Shown here piece after piece: positions 44,076 through 53,320 of a DNA stretch of 64,000 bases. The notes beneath the pieces were generated by a model that worked only from the letters and a program-made list of their open reading frames with translations, made no database searches and had not been told where the DNA came from. The DNA is taken from positions 45,474 to 109,473 of the forward strand of contig JANYBW010000035.1 of the NCBI GenBank assembly GCA_025360585.1, given 5' to 3'. This DNA comes from Actinomycetes bacterium. Its GTDB lineage: Bacteria > Actinomycetota > Acidimicrobiia > IMCC26256 > PALSA-610. How positions within the stretch are numbered: the stretch's first letter is position 1; each line of letters begins with the position of its first letter. Position numbers and translations under genes: made by a program.

Positions 44076-45038
44076 CTACACCGGCTTGATAACCACCCGG
44101 CGACGTTGATCTTCACCATCGGAGATTGTCTCGACGCCGTCAATTTCAGTCACCGCGTCGTGAACTACTTTACGATCCTGCGCAGACATTGGTTCCAGCG
44201 CTTTGGCTACCCCAGTGTTTGCGACTTCAGCCGCGACACTCAGCGCAAATTTCGTCAATGCCTCGCGACGCTTCTGACGGTAACCGGCGACGTCCAGGTG
44301 CAATCTTGCTGGCCCGCGATGGCCGACGCTTCCACGGAGTAACTCTTCGAGCGAAGCGAGCGTCGCGGCCTTTGGTCCCACCAACAGACCGAGATCTTGT
44401 CCCGTAATAGCGAGTTCGATCACATCGTCATCCACGACTGTGGCGGTCGCATTTGCTTCAATACCAAAGGCATCGAGAAGCCCCTCGCCAAAGGCGCTAG
44501 CGTGGCTCAACTGTTCTTCTATCGTTCCGGTGTGCATTGGTTCTGCCTCTCGCTGTTGTCTAGGTTTTGGTTTTGGTGCTGACTGCACCGCTGCGACTGC
44601 GGTATCGCTGGATTCGTTCGCGGAAGCGGCCACACCCTCAACGGCTGGCTTCGTCGCTTTGTCAACCGGTGCCGGTTTCGGCTTCTTAGCGCGACTGGAG
44701 TTGCGCTCTCCGTTGCGTTGAGCACTCGAAGTTGCGTCAGCAGCAATTGAATCAGTGCCGGTCGACTTCTCGCTCCCATCTTTAGGGCTCCCATCTTTAG
44801 ATCCGCGGCTACGTCGCTCTTCGCGCTGTTTCCGACGCCGTTTGTCGTTTGGCTTCTCACGCGATATCGGCTTGACTCGGGCCCGAATGCGAGCGTCGGT
44901 CTTACGGAGCCCAAACAGCTTCGAGGACGGCTCATCCAGGGTTTCGTATTCCAATTCGGTTTCGTGCACGCCGAGGGTATCCAGTGCCCGCTCCACCGCA
45001 AGGTTGAGCGTCTTAGCTGAAATTTCGATCCATTCCAT
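44076..45038 (-). CDS. khpB: KhpB/Jag RNA-binding protein with long low-complexity linker
   Basis: A 320-residue Jag protein. The Jag N-domain is residues 1-52 (MEWIEISAKTLNLAVERAL). The C-terminal half has the KH-like region (about 180-250, ISGQDLGLLVGPKAATLASLEEL in part) and R3H (about 255-320, ending VVHDAVTEIDGVETISDGEDQRRRVVI in part). Between residues 60 and 170 is a linker rich in Lys, Arg, Ser and Ala, including a 15-bp coding duplication. KhpB with KhpA binds RNA and affects cell division and sRNA traffic in other bacteria. yidC ends 5 bp upstream. Confidence 0.92.
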   Translation of the reverse strand: MEWIEISAKTLNLAVERALDTLGVHETELEYETLDEPSSKLFGLRKTDARIRARVKPISREKPNDKRRRKQREERRSRGSKDGSPKDGSEKSTGTDSIAADATSSAQRNGERNSSRAKKPKPAPVDKATKPAVEGVAASANESSDTAVAAVQSAPKPKPRQQREAEPMHTGTIEEQLSHASAFGEGLLDAFGIEANATATVVDDDVIELAITGQDLGLLVGPKAATLASLEELLRGSVGHRGPARLHLDVAGYRQKRREALTKFALSVAAEVANTGVAKALEPMSAQDRKVVHDAVTEIDGVETISDGEDQRRRVVIKPV

Positions 45039-45043
45039 AGTGT

Positions 45044-46063
45044 TTAGCGTTTCCTGCGCTGTTGCTTCTTTTGTGAGGTATTGGGATTGTTGCGTGGCCT
45101 CGCACCTGGCGAATCCGACGATTTGGGTTCGACATACTTCGCTTCAATCGTGCCTGAAGCTGGTTCCGCGTAAAACTTGCCGAGCACAAAATGCTGCTGG
45201 GCGATCATCCAGACGTTGCGTGCACCCCAATACAAGGCGACACCGACCGGGAAGAACGCGGTCATGAGGTTCATGAACGGCATAATGCGCATCATGGTCT
45301 GCATCTGCGGATTTACCGGTTGATTGGGGTTCTGCTTCTTTTGGCGGGCCATGGTCTGGCGCGTTTGCAACACACCAGTAACAACGACAAAGCCGACCAG
45401 TAAGCCGTATGGAAGCAGCGTCCAGAACGAAGAGCTCGAGAGTTTCGCGGCATCGGTCAGTTTGAGGCGCAAATCCATGCCCAAAAATCGCAAGGTGTGC
45501 GCGGGCTTCGTGAGACACAGCCCTTGATGGGTCAGGTCCTTGGCCGAACGCAAGGCGGCTTTCGCCGCGTTCAGCTTCACAGTGTCTTTACTGTTGGCTA
45601 AACCTGTCACCTGACGGGTCGCGTCTTTGATTGCAGTTGCTTGTTGCGTTGTGAAGTACTTGGAGTTTCCACAGAGATCAACAAAGAGACGCGAAGTCTT
45701 ACTGACGTGCTTCGGGACCTCGCGAAGCGTGCGATAGAGGGCGATCCATACTGGAAGCTGCACTACAAGCGGCAAGCAACCCGAAAGCGGGTTGATCTGG
45801 TTCTCCTTGTAGAACTTCATCACCTCTTCGCTTTGCTTTTGCCGATCATCTTTGTATTGCGCTTGCAGGCGCTTGATGTCCGGGGCCAGTTTCTGCATCG
45901 CAACGGTCGATCGCACTTGCTTAGCGGTCAACGGAAGCATCATGGCCATCACAACAACCGTCATGAGCACAATTGCAATACCCAAATTATGCGGCGGGAG
46001 GTCGTATAGCGTCGACAACAACCAGCCGACTGCGTTTTCAATGGGTTTGAGAACTGAATCCAA
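45044..46063 (-). CDS. yidC: Membrane protein insertase YidC
   Basis: About 339 residues from a TTG at 46063 with GGAGAG upstream. It has five membrane helices in the YidC pattern: a helix after WLLSTLYDLPPHNLGIAIVLMTVVV (quoted in part), the cytoplasmic hairpin with LQAQYKDDRQKQSEE, and NPLSGCLPLVVQLPVWIALYRTL. Tail residues are Pro, Lys and Arg-rich (GARPRNNPNTSQKKQQ), as in other actinobacterial YidC. An upstream in-frame stretch to 46165 is in the yidD gene. It inserts membrane proteins, alone or with SecYEG. Confidence 0.93.
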   Translation of the reverse strand: MDSVLKPIENAVGWLLSTLYDLPPHNLGIAIVLMTVVVMAMMLPLTAKQVRSTVAMQKLAPDIKRLQAQYKDDRQKQSEEVMKFYKENQINPLSGCLPLVVQLPVWIALYRTLREVPKHVSKTSRLFVDLCGNSKYFTTQQATAIKDATRQVTGLANSKDTVKLNAAKAALRSAKDLTHQGLCLTKPAHTLRFLGMDLRLKLTDAAKLSSSSFWTLLPYGLLVGFVVVTGVLQTRQTMARQKKQNPNQPVNPQMQTMMRIMPFMNLMTAFFPVGVALYWGARNVWMIAQQHFVLGKFYAEPASGTIEAKYVEPKSSDSPGARPRNNPNTSQKKQQRRKR

Positions 46064-46086
46064 CGAAACCTCTCCGATAATGGGTG

Positions 46087-46329
46087 TTACTTGAGGTGCG
46101 AACGAAATAAGTGGGCATGTAGCGCCGGAACCGGATCGCTTCCGTAGTCGCCGAAAGGCCGGCAACGCACGATCCTGCGAATCGCTAGCCAGACCCCACG
46201 GATTGGACCGTGGAGCTCAATTGCTTCCACCGCATATTCCGAACAACTTGGAACAAATCGACACGGCGACGCCTTGCCAAAGCGCGCGGCTTGATACCCA
46301 CGGATACACCAGCGCAAAACTCGACTCAC
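46087..46329 (-). CDS. yidD: Membrane protein insertion efficiency factor YidD
   Basis: An 80-residue YidD (UPF0161). Visible are IRGYQ...[33 protein letters not shown] and YGSDPVP, all typical. The gene sits between rnpA (4-bp overlap) and yidC, the standard bacterial order. It is thought to aid insertion of membrane proteins with YidC. The start ATG lies inside rnpA's end. Confidence 0.94.
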   Translation of the reverse strand: MSRVLRWCIRGYQAARFGKASPCRFVPSCSEYAVEAIELHGPIRGVWLAIRRIVRCRPFGDYGSDPVPALHAHLFRSHLK

Positions 46330-46655
46330 GTCGAACGCCTTACACTGTTAGCTTTTCCCAAACACTCACTCATAGTGTCCGCAATTTCACTAAGAGTGGG
46401 AGCGGCGTGCACTGATATGAGATAAGCCATTTCGGGCGCGAGATCCGCTTCATGGAACTGCATTCTGGCTCGCAACTGGCGCCGCAGCCTATTGCGCACC
46501 GCGGCATTACCGACCGACCGACCAATCGAGTAGGCCACGGCGGGATTTCCCGGTTCTAGCGACGGCGCGACTCGAAGCGTCAACGGCCCGCAACGAACTC
46601 GGGGAGCAGATTGAAAGGCGCTGAACTGAGCCCGGTTGCGGACTCGTGCGATCAC
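46326..46655 (-). CDS. rnpA: Ribonuclease P protein component
   Basis: A 109-residue RnpA. The family core is present: [14 protein letters not shown] near the start, [15 protein letters not shown] (RNR motif) and [15 protein letters not shown]. It is the protein subunit that binds RNase P RNA to cut pre-tRNA leaders. It overlaps rpmH by 4 bp upstream and yidD by 4 bp downstream. The length is typical. Confidence 0.93.
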   Translation of the reverse strand: MIARVRNRAQFSAFQSAPRVRCGPLTLRVAPSLEPGNPAVAYSIGRSVGNAAVRNRLRRQLRARMQFHEADLAPEMAYLISVHAAPTLSEIADTMSECLGKANSVRRST

Positions 46656-46786
46656 GCCGACAGTTTGTTGCGGCCCTTAAGCCGACGGTTTTTCAACACT
46701 GCACGGCCAGCGCGAGTGCTCATACGAAGGCGAAAACCATGGGTTTTCGAACGCTTCCGGTTATTTGGTTGAAAGGTACGCTTCAC
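46652..46786 (-). CDS. rpmH: 50S ribosomal protein bL34
   Basis: A 44-residue L34 starting at GTG with GGAGG six bases upstream. It has the family pattern [21 protein letters not shown] and [12 protein letters not shown] longer in-frame start at 46897 would add 37 residues unlike L34 and is rejected. It begins the leftward rpmH-rnpA-yidD-yidC-khpB group and faces dnaA across the first half of the origin region. Confidence 0.95.
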   Translation of the reverse strand: MKRTFQPNNRKRSKTHGFRLRMSTRAGRAVLKNRRLKGRNKLSA

Positions 46787-47060
46787 GTCTGCCTCCTGGA
46801 GCGTCGGTGCCGTCCGCACCGCGACGCTGGCACCCCAAACGGTTGTGGGTGCATGTGAACGGGTCAATCGTACCGAACGCACTACTGGAAGTTGCAATCA
46901 GCCCTTGGCTGGCCATCCGTGCGCCGCTTGTCACTCGGCGTGGCCAGTGCTAGCTTCGGCCGCCCAGCCGGCTCGCAGTCAAAGTGTTAGCCAACAGCTC
47001 CAACGATCGGCTGTCTTTCCACACCTGTGGATTGTGCTGTGGATAAATCAGGAATATGCC
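46787..47060. other. Origin region, rpmH-dnaA spacer with DnaA boxes
   Basis: The 274-bp spacer between divergent rpmH and dnaA holds at least three DnaA-box-like 9-mers near its dnaA end. These are TGTGGATAA at 47038-47046 (perfect, reverse), TGTGGATTG at 47026 (two mismatches) and CTTTCCACA at 47015 (two mismatches). The rest is G+C rich with no clear feature. Promoters for dnaA and rpmH must also lie here. Confidence 0.75.
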
Positions 47061-48452
47061 ATGAACGTCGCCGCTGCTGAGGAACTCTGGTCCCGCGTCG
47101 GCGCTGCGGTACGCCAGCAACTCAGCGATAGTACGTGGGATATCTGGTTCCAGGGAGTTCACGCTATCGATCTCACCGACGAGTCGTTGATGATTGGTAC
47201 CGCAAACCCAATGGCTCGAGACCGTATCGTTGCTATGTACGGCGGCATGCTCGACGATGCGTGTCGAGCACTCACTGGCTCAGAAATCCACGCTGAAATA
47301 GTCTTAGAGACCGTTGAGCGTGCAAGTTTTGATGATGAAATCATTATCGATCTGACGCCTTCGGCTGTCGCTGTTGCTGTCGCACCCGTCGAACCGGAAA
47401 AACCGGTATGGAACCCGGGGACACTGAATCCTCGCTACACCTTCGACCAATTTGTCATTGGGACTTCAAACCGATTCGCGCACGCCGCGGCATTGCGTGT
47501 GGCCGAAGAACCGGCTCGCAGCTACAACCCGCTGTTTATCTACGGACCTGCAGGTTTGGGCAAAACCCATCTCATGCACGCCATCGGCCATCACGTTCGC
47601 CAGATCTACACAACCAAACGGCTCCGTTACGTTTCAACCGAAACGATGATGAACGAGTTCATCGACGCGATGCGATCAAAAACCGGGCACGCGTTCAAGC
47701 GCCGATACCGCGAAGTGGACGTCTTACTCATCGATGACATCCAGTTTCTAGAGCGCACAGAACAACTTCAAGAAGAGTTTTTTCACACCTTCAATGATTT
47801 ACACAACTCCGGCAGTCAGATCGTTATCAGTTCTGATCGACCCCCAAAATCGATCGCCAAGATCGAAGACCGTCTGCGGAGCCGTTTCGAGTGGGGGCTG
47901 ATCACAGACATCCAGCCTCCGGAGTTCGAGACTCGATTGGCTATTTTACAAAAGAAGGCCGAGTCGGAGAAACTTGCGGGAATCCCGAACGAAGTGCTCG
48001 GATTCATCGCTGAACACGTGACGGACAACGTTCGGGAACTCGAAGGCAGTTTGCACCGGATTGCTGCATATTCATCCTTACATCGAGTCCCATTGAGTGA
48101 AGAACTCGCCAAAGCCGTCCTTTCCGATCTCATCCCGGCAAGCCGCCCTCGGGTCATCACTCCGAAATTGATTCTGGATGTCACTGCTGAACTCTTTGGT
48201 TGGAGTGTCGATGAGCTCATCGGTCATAGCCGGCGCCGACCACTCGTGAACGCGCGCCAAATCAGTATGTACGTATTTCGCGAACTTACCGACTACAGCT
48301 ACCCCAGAATCGCAGAGGAGTTTGGGGGCCGCGACCATTCCACCGTCATGCACGCCTGCGACAAAATCCGCACCCAGATGTCGGAACGGCGTGCTGTTCT
48401 CGAACAAGTCAATGATCTCATCGGTCGTATCAAACAAAATGCCGGTGGATAA
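47061..48452 (+). CDS. dnaA: Chromosomal replication initiator DnaA
   Basis: A 463-residue initiator. The N-terminal oligomerisation domain starts MNVAAAEELW and keeps STWDIWFQGV. Walker A is YGPAGLGKTH (about 161-170), Walker B is LLIDDIQF, and the arginine-finger region has SRFEWGLITDIQPP. The C-terminal DnaA-box binding domain has GGRDHSTVMHACDKI. It binds DnaA boxes and opens the origin. The start ATG is chosen for the family N-terminus; the in-frame extension to 46845 is spacer. The stop codon lies inside a one-mismatch DnaA box (GGTGGATAA). Confidence 0.96.
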   Translation: MNVAAAEELWSRVGAAVRQQLSDSTWDIWFQGVHAIDLTDESLMIGTANPMARDRIVAMYGGMLDDACRALTGSEIHAEIVLETVERASFDDEIIIDLTPSAVAVAVAPVEPEKPVWNPGTLNPRYTFDQFVIGTSNRFAHAAALRVAEEPARSYNPLFIYGPAGLGKTHLMHAIGHHVRQIYTTKRLRYVSTETMMNEFIDAMRSKTGHAFKRRYREVDVLLIDDIQFLERTEQLQEEFFHTFNDLHNSGSQIVISSDRPPKSIAKIEDRLRSRFEWGLITDIQPPEFETRLAILQKKAESEKLAGIPNEVLGFIAEHVTDNVRELEGSLHRIAAYSSLHRVPLSEELAKAVLSDLIPASRPRVITPKLILDVTAELFGWSVDELIGHSRRRPLVNARQISMYVFRELTDYSYPRIAEEFGGRDHSTVMHACDKIRTQMSERRAVLEQVNDLIGRIKQNAGG

Positions 48453-48474
48453 ACCTGTGGAAAACTGTGGAAAA
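48444..48474. other. DnaA-box group at the dnaA end
   Basis: Three one-mismatch boxes in the same direction within 31 bp: GGTGGATAA (48444), TGTGGAAAA (48456) and TGTGGAAAA (48466). The first overlaps the dnaA stop. Confidence 0.75.
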
Positions 48475-48602
48475 CTCATCTTCTACAGTGGACGCACGGG
48501 TCTCGTCATCAACAATCACATGAATGTGCTTCCGCAAGCTCCCCATGCCTTGGGGACGAAAGCGGGACAACAATTGTGGTCGCGATCGGGACCAATGCGA
48601 AG

Positions 48603-48638
48603 TTGTCCACAATCCACAGGTACTACTACAACTACAAC
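48603..48638. other. DnaA boxes followed by DnaA-trio-like repeats (possible unwinding element)
   Basis: A perfect TTGTCCACA (48603-48611) runs into a two-mismatch CAATCCACA (48610-48618). Two bases later comes TACTACTACAACTACAAC (48621-48638). Its complement reads as G-A-T / G-T-T triplets in the 3'-to-5' sense, like the DnaA-trio element described for Bacillus origins. The following 30 bases are A+T-rich up to the dnaN ribosome site. Confidence 0.6.
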
Positions 48639-48680
48639 CATTCAATTAGACAAAACTATGAACAGTTATAGGAGGCAGTG

Positions 48681-49784
48681 GTGAAGTTCCGCTGCGAACG
48701 CGACACCCTGGTCGAAGCACTCGGAACCGCACAGCGGGCCGTTGCCAGCCGCACTGGCGCACCACCAGTGTTATTCGATGTCAGAATTACAGCAACCAAT
48801 GATGGCCTTGAGCTGCTGGGCTCGGATCTTGAAATTACGAACCGGGTGACTGCCCCTGCGGACGTCGAGCGCACTGGTGTTGCGGTGCTGCCCAAGATTC
48901 TCGGCGACGTGGTGCGAAAGCTCGAAGCTGGCCCGATCACGTTAGAAGTCAATGATGATGAAGCCATCGTTTCGAGTGGTGGATTCAGCACCACGTTGCG
49001 CCTCAAAGCTGTCGACGAATATCCACGATTGCAAACCAGTGATGGCGCGGGCGCCAAAGTTGATGCGCAGCTGTTTGCGGGCGCGTTGCGCCAGGTAGTC
49101 AAAGCCGCATCAAAAGATGAGTTGCGACCACCTCTGACCGGAGTGTTGATCGCGAATCGACCAGATGGTCAGGGCATCCGGATGGTCGCTACCGACAGTT
49201 ATCGCTTAGCGATGCGCGATCTCGAAGGTGTGTCCATGCTCGGCGATGCCACGAAGGTGCTGGTCGCGGCCAAGGGACTTGCCGAAGTACAACGGCTCGC
49301 CGGTGATGGCGAAATCGAAGTAGTTCTCGGTGAACGCGATGCTGTCTTTCGCACGAAAAAAGCTGAAGTGACGGTCCGGCTAATCGATGCGGATTTTCCG
49401 AACTACGAACAATTGATTCCGAAGGACTACCCCAACCGACTTGTCGTGGACAAGAGTGCGTTTCGCGATGCGGTTGAGCGAGTTGTTGTGGTCGGACAAG
49501 GTCGCGACAACGCCAACGTAAAACTACAAATGACCTCGACCTCCGGGCTCGATTTGTCGGTGACCCTTCAAGATGTCGGAACTTCAAGTGGCCACATCGA
49601 CGCTAAATACGAAGGTGCGGATCTCACGATCGCGTTCAATCCACAGTTCCTGTTGGAAGGAATAGATGCTGTGGATGCTGACGAAATTGCGCTCGATACG
49701 CTCGATCATCTCAAGCCTGCGACCTTGCGTTCCGCGAACGGCGGCGACTTTATGTATCTCCTGATGCCGGTACGAACCTCATAG
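48681..49784 (+). CDS. dnaN: DNA polymerase III sliding clamp (beta)
   Basis: A 367-residue clamp. It starts at GTG (48681) five bases after GGAGG; an in-frame GTG one codon earlier is too close. Family signatures include KFRCERDTLVEAL, LLGSDLEITNRV, VVKAASKDELRPPLTGVLI, MVATDSYRLAMRD and the C-terminal PVRTS. The ring ties Pol III and repair enzymes to DNA and is a possible partner of NucS. It is spaced 228 bp after dnaA, the second half of the origin, and 8 bp before recF. Confidence 0.95.
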   Translation: MKFRCERDTLVEALGTAQRAVASRTGAPPVLFDVRITATNDGLELLGSDLEITNRVTAPADVERTGVAVLPKILGDVVRKLEAGPITLEVNDDEAIVSSGGFSTTLRLKAVDEYPRLQTSDGAGAKVDAQLFAGALRQVVKAASKDELRPPLTGVLIANRPDGQGIRMVATDSYRLAMRDLEGVSMLGDATKVLVAAKGLAEVQRLAGDGEIEVVLGERDAVFRTKKAEVTVRLIDADFPNYEQLIPKDYPNRLVVDKSAFRDAVERVVVVGQGRDNANVKLQMTSTSGLDLSVTLQDVGTSSGHIDAKYEGADLTIAFNPQFLLEGIDAVDADEIALDTLDHLKPATLRSANGGDFMYLLMPVRTS

Positions 49785-49792
49785 CAAACGAC

Positions 49793-50932
49793 ATGATCGG
49801 CGGTGGTCGAGCGCAGACCCAGCAACACGTCGCGACATTGTCATTGACTGATTTCCGTTGTATTCACAATCTTGATTTGGTGCTTGGCACCGGCATCACT
49901 GTTGTGATCGGCAACAATGGGCAAGGTAAAACCTCGTTACTTGAAGCCATCGGCTGGCCGGCTCGTGCAACCTCGTTGCGGAGCGTGAACGACGCTGCTG
50001 TGGTGCGTGCTGGTTGCGACCAAGCAGTGATCCGTAGCGAGATAGTGGATGCTGATCGACGGCAGAGTTTCGAAGCCGAAGTGCGGGCCGTCGGGCGCAA
50101 CCGAATGCAGGTGAATCGGCAACCAGTCCAACGCATACGCGATCTGCATGGCTTGTTGCGGATCACCGTGTTTGCCCCCGATGATCTCCAGCTCATTAAG
50201 GGTTCACCCAGTGGTCGTCGTGTGTACCTAGACGAAATTCTTGGCGGTCTCGCTCCCCGTTACGCCGCGGCCTTGCACGACTACGACCGAATTTTGAAAC
50301 AACGCAATGCCTTGCTGAAACAAATTTCCCGAGACCGATCTGCAGCCTCGACCTTGCCCATGTTCGACGAACAGCTGGTTTCGGCGGGTTCAGAAATAAT
50401 TCGAGGACGGCTGCGGCTTCTCGATCGCCTCTCTGATCCGATGATCAACTTCTATCGAGCAATGGGAGAGGGCGGCGAAATTCTTGCCACGTATCGTGCG
50501 GAGTGGGACGATGATGCAATGTTGGGCTCGGGTGATGCCGAAAACATCGAAGATCGACTCCGGACCGCAATCGAACGACGGCGCCAGCACGAAATCGATC
50601 GTCAAGTCGGGCTGGTTGGGCCACACCGCGACGACATTGTCCTACGACTGAACCAAATGGACGCACGCACGCAGGCATCACAAGGAGAGCAGCGTTCATT
50701 TGCATTGGCGCTGCGCCTTGCGGGTCACGCGGTGATGACCGATATTTTGGGAAGTGCACCAGTTTTGTTGCTCGACGATGTGTTCAGTGAACTCGATACT
50801 CGTCGAGCTGCCGCGCTCGTGTGTCAATTGCCAGTGGGCCAGACCATCATTAGTACAGCGACACGACTGCCTGAAGATGTCGAAGTCGAACAGCTACTGG
50901 AGATGGAATCTGGGGCGGTTGTTGTCCGGTGA
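49793..50932 (+). CDS. recF: DNA replication and repair protein RecF
   Basis: A 379-residue SMC-like ATPase. It shows Walker A IGNNGQGKTSLLEAI, LHGLLRITVFAPDDLQLIKGSPSGRRVYLD (quoted in part), the signature SQGEQRSFALALRL and Walker B PVLLLDDVFSELD. With RecO and RecR it helps load RecA at gaps. It begins 8 bp after dnaN. Its stop overlaps the next start (GTGA), indicating coupled translation with the DUF721 gene. Confidence 0.95.
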   Translation: MIGGGRAQTQQHVATLSLTDFRCIHNLDLVLGTGITVVIGNNGQGKTSLLEAIGWPARATSLRSVNDAAVVRAGCDQAVIRSEIVDADRRQSFEAEVRAVGRNRMQVNRQPVQRIRDLHGLLRITVFAPDDLQLIKGSPSGRRVYLDEILGGLAPRYAAALHDYDRILKQRNALLKQISRDRSAASTLPMFDEQLVSAGSEIIRGRLRLLDRLSDPMINFYRAMGEGGEILATYRAEWDDDAMLGSGDAENIEDRLRTAIERRRQHEIDRQVGLVGPHRDDIVLRLNQMDARTQASQGEQRSFALALRLAGHAVMTDILGSAPVLLLDDVFSELDTRRAAALVCQLPVGQTIISTATRLPEDVEVEQLLEMESGAVVVR

Positions 50933-51240
50933 AACCCGAACCGACTTCATTGGGTGCCGCATTGCGCGAGGTAGCCGCGGACCTCGCCGGCGGACAATCC
51001 CGTGTTCCCCAAGATGCCTTGACCGGCCTGGCACAACACTGGGAAGCCATCGCGGGCCCGCGTTTGTGCATGTGTTGCTTACCTGGATCATTCGCGGACG
51101 GTGTGCTCACCGTGCATGCCCAAGACCCGGGCGCCGCATCACTCGTGCGCCAATCTGCGGGCGAAATCGCGCTCCGGATGAACGACCTCTTGCGGACATC
51201 AGTAACGCGAATTCGCGTCGTGGTGACCAGGCCAAGATAA
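50929..51240 (+). CDS. DUF721 (DciA-like) protein
   Basis: A 103-residue protein of the DUF721 family, the same place as Rv0004 in mycobacteria. The core WEAIAGPRLCMCCLPGSFADGVLTVHAQDPGAASLVRQ (quoted in part) is the family region. DUF721 proteins related to DciA are predicted to help load DnaB, which fits its origin location; for this one that is inference. It starts at a GTG overlapping recF and precedes gyrB by 147 bp. Confidence 0.88.
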   Translation: MKPEPTSLGAALREVAADLAGGQSRVPQDALTGLAQHWEAIAGPRLCMCCLPGSFADGVLTVHAQDPGAASLVRQSAGEIALRMNDLLRTSVTRIRVVVTRPR

Positions 51241-51387
51241 CCCCAAAGCGGCACCGAAATGTCCGAGCCCAATGGTAAGCTGCGGATACCGCAAGAATGG
51301 CTTTTGACCTGGTCTTTTACGTGCTCTGACGTTGGCGGTTGTAAGGAATTTTGAGCACGAGACCCCTAGCGTGTGTGGAGTGTTGCC

Positions 51388-53289
51388 GTGACGTACGGCG
51401 CCAAAGACATCCGGGTCCTCAAGGGCCTTGAGGCAGTTCGCGAACGGCCCGGGATGTACATCGGTTCGACTGGCCCAACCGGCCTGCACCACCTGGTCTA
51501 CGAAGTAGTCGACAACAGCGTCGATGAGGCACTCGCGGGTTACTGCGATCGAATCGTCGTGTCGTTGCATCGCGACGGCTCGTGTCGAGTGGTCGACAAC
51601 GGCCGCGGAATTCCGGTCGATGAGCACGCCGACTACCCCGGCCAATCGGCTGCCGAAGTTGTGCTGACAACCTTGCACGCAGGCGGGAAATTCGGCGGTG
51701 ATGGCTACAAGATCTCTGGTGGCCTCCATGGGGTCGGGGTATCGGTTGTCAACGCGTTGTCGACGCGATTGAACCTGGAAATCCATCGTGAAGGCGGCGT
51801 CTATCAGATGTCGTTCGAAAACGGTGGCGAACCCGTCGCGTCGCTCGTACGCGTCGGTGATTCCGATATCACGGGAACGACCGTTACGTTTTGGCCCGAT
51901 GGATCCATTTTTGAAGAGACCGAATTCCGCGCCCAGACGTTGCTGGAACGTTTGCGCGAAATGGCGTTTTTGAACCGGAGCCTCGAAATCGTCTTTCGCG
52001 ACGAACGCCCCGAAACGCCAACGGAAACCACATTCAAATACGACGGTGGAATCGTCGACTTCGTATCGCATTTAAACGCCAGCAAAGAACCGATTTTTAA
52101 CACAGTCGTGTACTACGCGGAGTCGTTTGATACGAGTGAAGTCGAAGTCGCGATGCAGTGGAACACGGGCTACCACGAAGGTATTCACTCGTTCGCGAAC
52201 AACATCGCGACGACTGAAGGCGGAATGCACGAAGAGGGTTTCCGTACCGCGCTGACTGGCGTACTGAACAAGTACGCACGCGCAAAAAATCTCCTCAAAG
52301 AAAAAGACGACAACCTGACCGGTGAAGACATTCGCGAGGGTCTTACAGCAATTGTTTCGGTGAAACTTCGAACGCCGCAGTTTGAGGGCCAAACAAAAAC
52401 CAAACTCGGTAACACCGAGATGCGTTCACTCGTGCAAAAAGTAACGAACGAACGTCTCGCGGAGTGGTTCGAAGAACATCCCAATGAGGGCAAAGCCATT
52501 GTTGGCAAAGGCATGCAAGCCCAGCGGGCTCGAGTAGCAGCGCGCCAAGCTCGCGACCTCACGCGCCGCAAATCACTTTTGGAATCAGGCGGCATGCCCG
52601 GCAAACTTGCCGACTGTGCGTCGCGCAATCCCGAAGAAGCTGAGCTGTTCATCGTTGAAGGAGACAGCGCAGGTGGCCCGGCGAAACGTGCGCGCGATCC
52701 GCATTTTCAAGCAATTCTGCCAATCCGAGGCAAGATCCTGAACGTTGAACGCGCTCGGCTCGATCGCATGTTGCGCAATGAAGAAATCCAAGCGTTGATC
52801 ACTGCGGCGGGCACTGGCATCGGCGAAGACTTCAACGCCGATAAGTGCCGATATCACAAGATTGTGTTGATGACCGACGCCGATGTTGATGGCGCCCACA
52901 TCCGCACGCTGTTGTTGACGTTCTTTTATCGACAACTACCGGAGTTGGTGCATCGCGGGTATATCTACATCGCGCAACCGCCACTGTTTCGTGCAGACAT
53001 CGGCAAGGAACGCAACTATCTCAAAGACGAATCCGCGCTCCGGGCCTTCGAAGCCGAACACCCGAATCGCAAAATTGAGATCAGTCGATTCAAAGGCTTG
53101 GGCGAGATGGATTGGCCCGAACTTGGTGTGACGACGATGGACGTTGCGACCCGATCGCTATTGCAGGTTTCGGTGGAAGACGCGGCGATTGCCGACTCAA
53201 TCTTTTCGAGGCTCATGGGCGACGACGTGGAAGCTCGACGAGGCTTCATCCAAGAAAACGCGCACGACGTGCGCTTCCTGGATATTTGA
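51388..53289 (+). CDS. gyrB: DNA gyrase subunit B
   Basis: A 633-residue ATPase subunit. It starts at GTG (VTYGAKDIRVLKGLEAVRERPGMYIG, quoted in part). Visible are the GHKL ATP site (EVVDNSVDEAL, DNGRGIPV, GGLHGVG), the Toprim Glu EGDSAGG (about 430) and DADVDGAHI. Toprim position EGDSAGGPAK has Pro where many have Ser. It introduces negative supercoils with GyrA. The 147-bp spacer before it has a GTGCTC/GAGCAC inverted repeat (51319-51356 area). It precedes gyrA by 31 bp. Confidence 0.96.
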   Translation: MTYGAKDIRVLKGLEAVRERPGMYIGSTGPTGLHHLVYEVVDNSVDEALAGYCDRIVVSLHRDGSCRVVDNGRGIPVDEHADYPGQSAAEVVLTTLHAGGKFGGDGYKISGGLHGVGVSVVNALSTRLNLEIHREGGVYQMSFENGGEPVASLVRVGDSDITGTTVTFWPDGSIFEETEFRAQTLLERLREMAFLNRSLEIVFRDERPETPTETTFKYDGGIVDFVSHLNASKEPIFNTVVYYAESFDTSEVEVAMQWNTGYHEGIHSFANNIATTEGGMHEEGFRTALTGVLNKYARAKNLLKEKDDNLTGEDIREGLTAIVSVKLRTPQFEGQTKTKLGNTEMRSLVQKVTNERLAEWFEEHPNEGKAIVGKGMQAQRARVAARQARDLTRRKSLLESGGMPGKLADCASRNPEEAELFIVEGDSAGGPAKRARDPHFQAILPIRGKILNVERARLDRMLRNEEIQALITAAGTGIGEDFNADKCRYHKIVLMTDADVDGAHIRTLLLTFFYRQLPELVHRGYIYIAQPPLFRADIGKERNYLKDESALRAFEAEHPNRKIEISRFKGLGEMDWPELGVTTMDVATRSLLQVSVEDAAIADSIFSRLMGDDVEARRGFIQENAHDVRFLDI

Positions 53290-53320
53290 ATGATGCGAAA
53301 CAATTCTGAGGAGCGCGACC

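Noticed and set aside
46845..47060. Longer DnaA with 72 extra residues
   Set aside because: The extension is translated origin spacer including DnaA boxes; known DnaA proteins begin near the chosen ATG.
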